Below, piece after piece: positions 1-7,217 of a stretch of DNA of 15,241 nt (positions are counted from its first letter, which is position 1; each line of letters begins with the position of its first letter). A program made the translations under genes and the position numbers. The notes beneath the pieces were generated by a model that did not search any database, was not told where the DNA came from, and saw only the letters and a list, made by a program, of their open reading frames with translations. This DNA comes from an uncultured Methylococcaceae bacterium (GTDB taxonomy: Bacteria > Pseudomonadota > Gammaproteobacteria > Methylococcales > Methylomonadaceae): positions 1 through 15,241 of the forward strand of contig CAIVAH010000001.1 of assembly GCA_903903765.1 (NCBI GenBank). Direction: 5' to 3'.

Positions 1-1
1 T

Positions 2-136
2 GCCCAGCGTAGTGCCGTATTAAAGAATCTGTATTTCGTCGGGGGTAGTGTTAATCCTGGGGGCGGAATGCCAATGGTGACCTTATCTGGGCAGTTAGTG
101 CGTGATAAGATTTTGGCGGATTTGTCTAAGCAATAA
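2..136 (+). CDS. C-terminal end of a CrtI/CrtN-family carotenoid desaturase or oxidase (5' end outside window)
   Basis: Only the last 44 codons are present; the reading frame is open from the window edge to TAA at 134-136. The peptide contains [20 protein letters not shown], which matches the conserved C-terminal FAD-binding signature of the phytoene desaturase superfamily (NLYxVGxxxHPGGGxPxV in CrtI, CrtN, CrtD and CrtP), followed by the usual short helical tail. The usual His before PGGG is Asn here. These enzymes are FAD-dependent, membrane-associated proteins that desaturate or oxidise carotenoid precursors. Too little is visible to choose between a desaturase and a CrtP-like terminal oxidase. 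The gene ends 52 bases before the next start; there is no obvious terminator in that gap, so read-through into the next gene is possible. Confidence 0.72.
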   Translation, partial: AQRSAVLKNLYFVGGSVNPGGGMPMVTLSGQLVRDKILADLSKQ

Positions 137-188
137 TGACTCCAGTATTTATAATATTTATCCGTTGTAAGTTTTTTAGGCAAAATTC

Positions 189-3100
189 ATGAATATATCG
201 ACTAACGCTTATCAGTCTGAACTAAACAGCTCAAATCAATCACCCGAATTACAGTATATTAATTTGCAATTAGCGGCTTTAGGTCAGCCAATATGTCAGA
301 TAGATGCTGAGCAAAATTATTTACGGATTGCCGATAGTCTTTTAAAGAATTATGTGCAGCAACGCCGTTTATTAGCCAAGTATCGATGTCCTGCTGATCA
401 GCGTATTCAAGATTTCCTTAATGCCTATTTACAAAAAAATGCTATTACAGTTGAGATTAATTTACCAGGCGAAACTTTTGTCCTAGATCGTAAGGGTTTA
501 GCAAGAGAACTATCGTTACCTTATCAAGCTAATGAATTCCATTCTGCTTATGTCGATTCTTATCGTATGGCGCAAGGGGTATTGCATAATCCGCAAAATG
601 ATAGACGCACAACTAAAGGCGTTTTTCATATTGTCGCAGGTGGTTTGCCTGTACCTGCTGATAAAACGGAAGTGCCTGTTACGGCTTATGCACAATTGTT
701 ACGCGCCGCCTTAACGCCACCTGAAGATTTGTTGGCTTTACCCTTTACTAGTCAACAAGATAACTCAGCCAAACTTTGGTTATCTTTGTCATTGACGCCG
801 ATTGTGGTGCCAGAAATATCCGCTGTTAGTTCTCAGAAAGTCATGGAAACTCGGTTTTTTGTCCCGGGAGGTTTGGTTGCTAATTTAGATTTTGTCGAGT
901 CTATCTTTGGTAATGCGGGAGATCCTTTTTTACCAGAAAACGATGTGGCATTAGATGTAGAGCATTGGACAGGTCATACGGGTTGTATCATTCTAGCGCC
1001 GCATTTGGTGCATTGCCGTAAGCAAGATTTAGGCTTGCCACATGTTAGCGAGGCTACAGAGCGGCAAAAAAAAGAGGGGATGTGTTGGCAAAATCCTGAG
1101 GAGTTATATAACGATGGCAAGCCGTTTAAGGTAGTTTGTCGGGATATGCAGGGCGTGATAGTGACGATAATCGCGGATAACTATTTTGGTTATAGTAAAA
1201 AAGAAATCAAATCACAAATCAGTTATGCCGCCAATTTGTTTGGTGGTTGTGAAGAAGAACATTCTGGTGGAGCCCTGGCTTTCCCCAGAGCTATTTTGGG
1301 TGAAGTGTATTTGCCCCAAGTAGACGATGGTCATAAAGCCCATGCTTTTGAAAAAGTATGTAAACAATTAGGGTGCAGTATTGAAAAGCAGCCAGAAGGG
1401 TATGCCGTTGATAAGCAATACGCTAATATTATTTTCTTACCAGAAACAGCCCAAATAAGCATTCCAAAGTTACAGATAACTTGGCATCACGCAGGTAGTT
1501 TGCAGACTATAAAATTACTTAATAATTACATTTATATCTATCCTGATGGTTTTAGGGTCGCCATGGAGCGACATCCTCATGCGCCTAGTTGGCGTTTAAT
1601 AGGGACGTACCCAGAGGGTACTTTTTGTCATAAACCTAGCACGGTTTCTGGCGGAGGTAAGTCTGAGATTTCAAAATCTATTGCGGGCGCCCTGATTTCT
1701 GGGGCCGTGTTTGTGGACGATTTTGATAAAGATATGGCGATGGTAGCTGATATATTTGAATACGATTATTCAAAACGCTTTTTAGATCCGCTTAAAAATG
1801 GCTGTGATCAACGCGCCTTGTTAAGTAATGAGCGTACCTTAGGTTCGGTAATTAAATTATTAACCCCATCAGTGACGCAATACACCCATGACTACAATCA
1901 TTGGTTAAAGAAAATCCCGCAACACATTTTAGCTTTAGTGTTAATGATTAAACGTTTTTACAAGGTCGAGTGGGGACAAAACTGGCGTGAACATTTCTCA
2001 GTTGATTTGGTGAATGGTTATCCGGGTAATGAACTTAAGTTTAATGGTCGAAAGTTGTTGGCGAGTTATTTACGGGTAGGTTTTGATACTAATGGCGCTT
2101 GGCGAGTGTTTAAATTAAGACAAGATTTTGCTGCGTCTGAGAAAGTGCAATTAGAAGATGATATTACCGCTTCTGTGGTTGTGCCTGTAAAGCAGTTGGT
2201 GGGATTAAATCCGCATTATACAAATCATAGTATTAAGCTAGTTGATAATTGTGAGCTCAGTTTTTTTCAGAGACCTGATGATGCCGTGAATCGAGGCGCC
2301 GATTTACAGACAGAATTAGATTTTTCGGGGACTAATAACTTTATCTCAAATTTTGAACCACTTACGGCGGGCGATGCAAAAGAATTGATTGAAGATATCG
2401 TGCATTTTGAAGAGTTTAGTCAACCTATGCGTGAGTTGATAATTAAAGCGGCGCAAAATAAGTTAGGGGAGTTTTTTGTATCTTCTGCGCATCCGCGTTT
2501 AGTAGAAGGTAAACCAAGCCAGAATGTACGTTATCTTCAGACTAGACCAGACAAAATTAATCCCATGTCACGTTACTTGGCTGAGTTGTCCACCCGTTTA
2601 GTGCGTGGCTTACGTGTTGATCAAGCTATTTATTTTCCCGTTAATGCGGTATTGCCCGGTAGACGCAATAATCCAAGTGATGTTAAAGCCGGTATTAGAC
2701 CGCTAGCAATTTATAATCCTATTCATTATCAGGAACTTCCTGAGTTGTTTATGGATTTTATTTGTAGTTTAACGGGTAAATCACCTTCGACGACTGGTGC
2801 GGGTTCTGAGGGTGCTTTAACTAAAGGCCCTTTTAATGCTTTATCGACGACGGCTGATCTAAATACCGCTTTAGTGTCTTATATTTTATGTGGTTATGAT
2901 GGTTATTCAACGGCGGCAGGCTATATTGGTGCTGAGCGAAAAATTGATCATGATATAAGTTTATTAATACCCGAATTGTGGTCGCGTTTACCTGTTGAAC
3001 AGCGTGATCCACAGTATTTAATCGCTGAAGGTCAGTTAGAAAAATTAAACGATTTTGAATATAACGGTCAGATGGTTTATGCCAGTCGTTTAGGTTATCG

Positions 3101-3641
3101 TATTACTGAACGTTTTGTGCATACCAACTTTGGTAAGATATTTGATTATCCAACCGCTGTTTTTGACGAAGCCATGTTAAAGCCAGAAACACAGGATATG
3201 GCTAGTTTTGTGGATGGTATTAATAATGTGTATTCGGCTCAGCAACGAGTGGCACAGTTGTATTTTCAAGACGGTACGATTAGCGATGCGTGTCCGCCGT
3301 TAAAAGCTTTGTTGCATATCATGGCTTATGGAACTTATGAGGGTAAGGATATAAATGATGCTAGTGTTAGAGAGTTGTTTACGAGTGATTATTTATTGCA
3401 AAGTGCATGGTATCAAGAGCGCTTAAATATTAAGCAGCAAAGAGATGTGCAACTTTGGCAACAGCATCAAGTATATTTGTTAAAACGTATGGCTGAAATA
3501 GAGCTAAGTGATCCGCTGATGCCAGTCTTTGTAGAAAAGTTAGCACGGGTTGAAGAGTGTTTGAAACAGTTTAGTCATGACTCTTATTTACAGTATTTAT
3601 CTGGTACTTTAGGCGCCGATTGGATCCATCGTACTCATTAA
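189..3641 (+). CDS. Probable PPi-type phosphoenolpyruvate carboxykinase (1150 aa)
   Basis: This soluble protein has no signal peptide or membrane segment. Its size is far above GTP-PEPCK (about 600 aa) or ATP-PEPCK (about 540 aa) but fits the pyrophosphate-dependent PEPCKs characterised in Propionibacterium and Entamoeba (about 1100-1200 aa), which interconvert PEP, CO2 and phosphate with oxaloacetate and PPi. What can be seen: a P-loop-like segment TVSGGGKSEISKS at residues 485-497, followed by VFVDDFD at 507-513. Lys491 and Asp510/Asp511 are 19-20 residues apart, close to the spacing between the P-loop lysine and the metal-binding DD of GTP-PEPCK. Further glycine-rich conserved-looking blocks are GRRNNPSDV (824-832) and STTGAGSEGALTKGPF (867-882). 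ATG at 189 has AGG at 178-180, 8 bases upstream, and a TATAAT at 150-155 without a convincing -35. The assignment rests on motif and size recall, not on a search; the alternative is an uncharacterised large kinase-like protein. Confidence 0.6.
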   Translation: MNISTNAYQSELNSSNQSPELQYINLQLAALGQPICQIDAEQNYLRIADSLLKNYVQQRRLLAKYRCPADQRIQDFLNAYLQKNAITVEINLPGETFVLDRKGLARELSLPYQANEFHSAYVDSYRMAQGVLHNPQNDRRTTKGVFHIVAGGLPVPADKTEVPVTAYAQLLRAALTPPEDLLALPFTSQQDNSAKLWLSLSLTPIVVPEISAVSSQKVMETRFFVPGGLVANLDFVESIFGNAGDPFLPENDVALDVEHWTGHTGCIILAPHLVHCRKQDLGLPHVSEATERQKKEGMCWQNPEELYNDGKPFKVVCRDMQGVIVTIIADNYFGYSKKEIKSQISYAANLFGGCEEEHSGGALAFPRAILGEVYLPQVDDGHKAHAFEKVCKQLGCSIEKQPEGYAVDKQYANIIFLPETAQISIPKLQITWHHAGSLQTIKLLNNYIYIYPDGFRVAMERHPHAPSWRLIGTYPEGTFCHKPSTVSGGGKSEISKSIAGALISGAVFVDDFDKDMAMVADIFEYDYSKRFLDPLKNGCDQRALLSNERTLGSVIKLLTPSVTQYTHDYNHWLKKIPQHILALVLMIKRFYKVEWGQNWREHFSVDLVNGYPGNELKFNGRKLLASYLRVGFDTNGAWRVFKLRQDFAASEKVQLEDDITASVVVPVKQLVGLNPHYTNHSIKLVDNCELSFFQRPDDAVNRGADLQTELDFSGTNNFISNFEPLTAGDAKELIEDIVHFEEFSQPMRELIIKAAQNKLGEFFVSSAHPRLVEGKPSQNVRYLQTRPDKINPMSRYLAELSTRLVRGLRVDQAIYFPVNAVLPGRRNNPSDVKAGIRPLAIYNPIHYQELPELFMDFICSLTGKSPSTTGAGSEGALTKGPFNALSTTADLNTALVSYILCGYDGYSTAAGYIGAERKIDHDISLLIPELWSRLPVEQRDPQYLIAEGQLEKLNDFEYNGQMVYASRLGYRITERFVHTNFGKIFDYPTAVFDEAMLKPETQDMASFVDGINNVYSAQQRVAQLYFQDGTISDACPPLKALLHIMAYGTYEGKDINDASVRELFTSDYLLQSAWYQERLNIKQQRDVQLWQQHQVYLLKRMAEIELSDPLMPVFVEKLARVEECLKQFSHDSYLQYLSGTLGADWIHRTH

Positions 3642-3675
3642 TAGTTTTATAGAACCTGTTTATAAGGAAATAATA

Positions 3676-4368
3676 GTGACTGACGTTTCAAGCCCAAAAA
3701 AGCAGTCTCCTCCGCGTCGCACACCGCCGGTAAGTCCTGCTGTTGAAAAATATTTATTAGATTTATTAGGCCCTGCAGAAAATGCCGTATTGCAAGAAAT
3801 GGAAGCCTTAGCAGAAAAGAATAATTTTCCTATTGTTGGGCGCTTAGTCGGTGTGTTTATAGAAATGCTGGCTAAGATGATTAATGCTCAACGGGTGTTT
3901 GAGTTTGGGAGTGGCTACGGTTATTCGGCTTATTGGTTTGCTAAAGCGGTTGGCCCAACTGGTCAAGTAATTTGTAGTGAAGCTGACTTTTTAAATAGGG
4001 ATAAAGCAGAGCATTATCTTCGTGCTGTTGACCTATGGGATAGGATAGATTTTAGAACTGAGTTGGCTCAAAATGCTTTTGCTCAAACCGAGGGTTTATT
4101 TGATATTTGTTATAACGACGTGGATAAAGGTGATTATCCCGATATTTGGTTATTGGCTAAAGATAGAATTCGTCCGGGCGGTTTATATATCGCAGATAAT
4201 GTTTTATGGCGTGGACGCGTTGCAGCGCATTCTGGAAAAGATGTGTTTCAGGGTTGGACGGAAGCCATTAGACAACATAATCAAATGATTTTTGATGATC
4301 CTGACTTTGATGCTTTTATTAATCCAAGTCGAGATGGCGTAATAGTTGCTCGTAAAAAAGCAGAGTAG
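3676..4368 (+). CDS. Class I SAM-dependent O-methyltransferase (Methyltransf_3 / caffeoyl-CoA OMT-like)
   Basis: This 230-residue cytosolic protein has the length and fold signature of the cation-dependent small O-methyltransferases. SAM motif I is VFEFGSGYGYSAYWFA (74-89). The YNDVDKGDY segment (146-154) corresponds to the DxDKxxY metal/SAM motif, with Asp148 as probable metal ligand. IADNVLWRGRV (172-182) supplies the Asp174-Asn175 pair that completes the metal site in this family. The substrate cannot be deduced; family members act on catechols, phenylpropanoid-CoA esters and polyketides. The start is GTG, supported by AAGGA at 3664-3668 seven bases upstream. It begins 34 bases after the PEPCK-like gene and ends 25 bases before the next gene, so it probably shares a transcript with both. 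The N-terminus is Pro/Lys/Arg-rich (residues 5-20), possibly disordered. Confidence 0.9.
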   Translation: MTDVSSPKKQSPPRRTPPVSPAVEKYLLDLLGPAENAVLQEMEALAEKNNFPIVGRLVGVFIEMLAKMINAQRVFEFGSGYGYSAYWFAKAVGPTGQVICSEADFLNRDKAEHYLRAVDLWDRIDFRTELAQNAFAQTEGLFDICYNDVDKGDYPDIWLLAKDRIRPGGLYIADNVLWRGRVAAHSGKDVFQGWTEAIRQHNQMIFDDPDFDAFINPSRDGVIVARKKAE

Positions 4369-4393
4369 ATATATCAGTTACAAGGTTATGGTA

Positions 4394-5887
4394 ATGACCC
4401 ACAATGCAGCAAGCCAAGAGTTACATCACGAGATCTTTGGATCAATTTTGGATAGATCAGACTTAAGTCCTTATCTTTTGTTATCCGCTAATAATTATAG
4501 TATCGCGCTTAAACAAGCTACAAAGATGATGAGTAATCGCGGCTTTGATGTTGTGGCTAATGGTGAGTTGCAAGAAAGTGAGCAGAAACGGGCCTTGGTT
4601 TATGTGGAGCGGACTTATCGGTACTTTTTAAAGTGGTTATTTCCGTTTGTAAAGCGCCAATTGGAGGCGTTAATTAGTTTAGAATCTAGTAATTTAGCCT
4701 TATATGAACAGAGTTTGTTGGCCATTAAACAGCTTGAAACGTATCTAAAAAACCCTGTTTTTAAACAAATAGTGGAGCAAGATCCTCGGCATTTGTTTTT
4801 GTTAGCCTCTTCAGGAAAGTATCCGACGGTATTTCATGGGTATCAAGGTAAAAAACTGGTTGTGCCGTTGGAATGGCAGCAAACGGCTTGTGCGATGTTA
4901 AAGATGGGGTATTTGATTAAGTCTATTGAAGAAGAAAGCCAAGATATCAATGATTTTGCGCAATTGGGTTTCTTTTTAGAAGCAGAAAAACAAAGTTTAA
5001 ATGATCTATTTAATTATGACTGGGAAAATCCACAGCATATTCCTGAAAGCGAGCCCGCGCAAAATGCCTTTGTTAAAATCTCTGCATTCTTTCATAAATT
5101 AAGAGAGTCTGTAAGTGTAGGGGCAGAAGGGCAGGGCTTTGTATTTGATAGTGGCGATGGGGTGCGCGTGGATATTGCGGAGATTAAAGCCCGTTTAAAA
5201 AGTCCAGAAAGCATGTTTACCAAGTTAGGTAAAGATTTAGAAGGAGAGGCTTATGATATTAGAGATATTTTAGCTATTACCTTCATTTTAAGAGATAAAG
5301 ACGATACCTTAAAATTGTTCCATGCTTTGCAAAAGAAAGGCGTAATTCTTCAAGAAAATACGCATTCGCAATCCATCACTCAAACGTTGTTTGATAATCC
5401 AGAACATATGATGGAAGCCGTGCGCAGATTAATGATTAGTTTATCGCAAAGTGCGGGTCATGAAACTAAAGCAACGGATCAGGAAGTATTAGCTAACGCC
5501 CAAACTTTTTATAATGCATTAAGTATGAATGCTGAGAAGAATCAGCATTCTTCAGCCGGACATCGTAAATTTCAATGCAAAATTAGTTTTTCTTTACCGA
5601 TACATCGGCAGTCTAGAACACACAAAATTATGATTCCAGGCACTGATGTATATGCGCGTCGAAATGAGATTAACAAGAAAACCCAAGAACATACCTTGGG
5701 TGTTGAGCTAAGAATTTCTGATGAAGAAAGCTGGCGTACTTCTGAGCAAAAAGGTGATTCTCATCACAGTGCTTATAAGTTTAGGCAGTTAATTGCCGTG
5801 ATGAATCGGGTGTTTAAAAATGTGTACTACATGCCTAAAGATAGCATCGTTCAGTTAAAGAAAGATCAGGGTGTGTTGTTTTCTTAG
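4394..5887 (+). CDS. Uncharacterised protein with a divergent RelA/SpoT-type nucleotidyltransferase domain
   Basis: I do not recognise a named gene, but the C-terminal half follows the motif order of the (p)ppGpp synthetase fold. ARLKSPESMFTKL (266-278) resembles the RxKxxxSIxxK ATP-binding motif. YDIRDILAITFIL (287-299) aligns with the E. coli RelA segment LFDVRAVRIV, putting Asp291 at the catalytic Asp. GHRKFQ (389-394) sits where GYxSxH normally lies. GVELRIS (436-442) aligns with VEIQIRT, putting Glu438 at the catalytic Glu. EQKGDSHHSAYK (451-462) aligns with AELGVAAHWKYK. The 225-residue N-terminus is helix-rich and unidentified; no HD hydrolase, TGS or ACT domain is visible. Deviations (Tyr to His in the G-loop, IRT to RIS) make ppGpp synthesis uncertain. 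An upstream in-frame TTG at 4346 would overlap the methyltransferase gene; I prefer ATG 4394 because AAGG at 4382-4385 lies 8 bases before it. That gives 497 residues. Confidence 0.75.
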   Translation: MTHNAASQELHHEIFGSILDRSDLSPYLLLSANNYSIALKQATKMMSNRGFDVVANGELQESEQKRALVYVERTYRYFLKWLFPFVKRQLEALISLESSNLALYEQSLLAIKQLETYLKNPVFKQIVEQDPRHLFLLASSGKYPTVFHGYQGKKLVVPLEWQQTACAMLKMGYLIKSIEEESQDINDFAQLGFFLEAEKQSLNDLFNYDWENPQHIPESEPAQNAFVKISAFFHKLRESVSVGAEGQGFVFDSGDGVRVDIAEIKARLKSPESMFTKLGKDLEGEAYDIRDILAITFILRDKDDTLKLFHALQKKGVILQENTHSQSITQTLFDNPEHMMEAVRRLMISLSQSAGHETKATDQEVLANAQTFYNALSMNAEKNQHSSAGHRKFQCKISFSLPIHRQSRTHKIMIPGTDVYARRNEINKKTQEHTLGVELRISDEESWRTSEQKGDSHHSAYKFRQLIAVMNRVFKNVYYMPKDSIVQLKKDQGVLFS

Positions 5888-6005
5888 AAAACAGCTCGCT
5901 TAGCCACGATACCTACTGCTTTAGTCCCAATTCCAGCAGGAATATACATCAGGCGGGCTGGTAGCGCCGCTACAGGGGTAATAGAAGCATTTCTGGTTAT
6001 ACCTT
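5888..6005. other. Convergent intergenic region with two short hairpins; no clear terminator
   Basis: This 118-base spacer separates the plus-strand RelA/SpoT-like gene from the minus-strand fic gene. It contains two perfect small inverted repeats: ATTCC-AGCA-GGAAT at 5930-5943 and GTAGC-GCC-GCTAC at 5961-5973. Neither is followed by a T-run on either strand, so they are not ordinary intrinsic terminators. On the minus strand an unbroken frame of 49 codons (5884-6033) crosses the whole spacer and reads through both hairpins, with an internal ATG that would give a 21-residue peptide. It has no ribosome site. A degenerate REP-like element or gene remnant is as likely as a real small gene. Confidence 0.3.
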
Positions 6006-6980
6006 TTATTTTATCACCAACCAATAGCCACCTTTAGCAGGCCCATTGCGAGATAAACGCTGTTCTGCTTGCAGTTTTTTTAAGTTACGCTCGATTGAGC
6101 GTTCTGTTACGCCAATTAACAGAGCTAATTCTGCAATCGTTATTAGTGGGTTTTCGCCAACTAAGTCAAAGATTTTCTCCGACGTTTTCTCCGACACTTT
6201 TACCGACACTTTCTCCGACGTTTTTGCTAAAACCTCTGTCAGCGCATCGAGTAAAGCTTGCAACATGAATTCAATAAACGGTGTTGAATTCGCAAGATTA
6301 TCCGCATCGGCTAGCGCCTGATAATAAGCCGTTTGCCGAACCCTGATAATAGATTCAACCGGCAAATAAGCTAATAATAGATGCCACTGGCTCAATATTA
6401 ACGTTTGCCATAAACGGCCCATACGACCATTACCATCAGCAAAGGGATGGATAAACTCAAATTCATAATGAAACACACAACTGGCTATTAAGGGATGCAC
6501 CGCATTTGATGCCAACCAACTCAATAAATCTGCCATTAACGCAGAAACCCGACTGGCAGGTGGCGCCATGTGAACTAAGGTTTGATTATTGTAAATACCG
6601 ACGCCACTGTTACGATAACCGCCGGCTTCATCAACCAAGCCAGCCATTAATAAACCATGCGCCGTTAAACAATCAGCTTCTAACTCGGCTTTCCAATGCG
6701 GTAATTGTTCATACGCGGCAAACGCATTGCGCACTTCTTGAATTTCTCTGGGTAAGCCCAGTACAGGCTTACCGTCTAATACTGCAGTGACTTGATCAAT
6801 ACTGAGGCTATTGTTTTCAATCGCTAAGCTAGCCTGAATAGTACGAATACGGTTGTTACGCCGTAACTGAGGTGTCAAAGACGCTTGACTGGATATCTGC
6901 CAGCGCGTTAATAACGCAACAATATCGGCAACGTGTTGCAGTATTTTAGGGGTGATAGTGTAAGGGGGTTGATAGCTCAT
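6006..6980 (-). CDS. Class II Fic-domain protein (probable AMP transferase) with C-terminal winged helix
   Basis: Fic proteins usually transfer AMP from ATP to a hydroxyl side chain of a target protein. The catalytic loop is HPFADGNGRMGR (178-189) with His178 and all canonical residues. The autoinhibitory helix motif [S/T]xxxE[G/N] is N-terminal as SLAIEN (51-56), with Glu55 blocking, so this is a class II, self-inhibited Fic. GYRNSGVGIYNN (121-132) forms the probable target-binding flap. Residues about 272-324 form a helix-turn-helix (ITIAELALLIGVTERSIERN, 280-299), suggesting DNA binding or autoregulation. Between the two domains lies a low-complexity linker of alternating SEK units (253-269). 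It is 324 residues, normal for Fic-HTH proteins. The start codon has no clear Shine-Dalgarno site and lies 8 bases after the HsdR-like stub, so translation may be coupled to it. It could be a stand-alone Fic regulator/toxin or a leftover of a restriction locus. Confidence 0.92.
   Translation of the reverse strand: MSYQPPYTITPKILQHVADIVALLTRWQISSQASLTPQLRRNNRIRTIQASLAIENNSLSIDQVTAVLDGKPVLGLPREIQEVRNAFAAYEQLPHWKAELEADCLTAHGLLMAGLVDEAGGYRNSGVGIYNNQTLVHMAPPASRVSALMADLLSWLASNAVHPLIASCVFHYEFEFIHPFADGNGRMGRLWQTLILSQWHLLLAYLPVESIIRVRQTAYYQALADADNLANSTPFIEFMLQALLDALTEVLAKTSEKVSVKVSEKTSEKIFDLVGENPLITIAELALLIGVTERSIERNLKKLQAEQRLSRNGPAKGGYWLVIK
6176..6223 (-). repeat. Four tandem 12-bp units inside fic
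   Basis: On the plus strand four consecutive 12-base units start at 6176, 6188, 6200 and 6212 (TCTCCGACGTTT and variants differing at one to three positions; the first and last are identical). They encode part of the repeated (T/V)SEK linker that joins the Fic core to the winged helix. Since 12 is a multiple of three, copy-number change would lengthen or shorten the linker without breaking the frame. Confidence 0.85.
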
Positions 6981-6988
6981 GATTTCAT

Positions 6989-7186
6989 TTAGGTCGCAAA
7001 TGTTTTCTCGTCAAACTCTATACCACAACGCGCTGCTAACTCTTGTGCGATGGCCTCACCTAACTGACGTAATTTAATCAGTGTAGTATTGGGATCAGCA
7101 TAAAAAGCCTGCTCTGCCGCAAACGCTAACTGAAAAAACACCGGATCGTGTTCTTTAAGATATTCAAAATTACTTAGATTGGCCAT
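6989..7186 (-). CDS. 65-residue stub matching the N-terminus of type I restriction subunit HsdR
   Basis: The peptide resembles the start of HsdR (the DUF4145-like N-terminal region): NFEYLKEHDPVFFQLAFAAE (6-25) and DPNTTLIKLRQLGEA (32-46). EcoKI HsdR begins with NFEFLK and carries DPNTTLIKMRMFGEA at the same place. An intact HsdR is about 1000-1200 residues and continues into nuclease and helicase domains; here the frame stops after FDEKTFAT and fic starts 8 bases later, so nothing of the rest remains. It is therefore either a truncated remnant left by a deletion, or a small domain protein retained alongside Fic. No good Shine-Dalgarno site precedes the ATG. The EVE-domain gene ends 31 bases upstream on the same strand. 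The family match is confident, whether it is functional is not. Confidence 0.72.
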   Translation of the reverse strand: MANLSNFEYLKEHDPVFFQLAFAAEQAFYADPNTTLIKLRQLGEAIAQELAARCGIEFDEKTFAT

Positions 7187-7217
7187 TTCAAAGCATGTTT
7201 AAGATAATAAAAAGTGT

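Noticed and set aside
4346..4393. TTG-initiated extension of the RelA/SpoT-like protein overlapping the methyltransferase gene
   Set aside because: No ribosome site precedes the TTG, while ATG 4394 has AAGG at 8 bases; the extension adds 16 residues that are mostly the methyltransferase gene's 3' end in another frame.
6176..6223. Tandem repeats as a CRISPR array
   Set aside because: Units are 12 bases, directly abutting with no spacers, and lie in frame inside fic.
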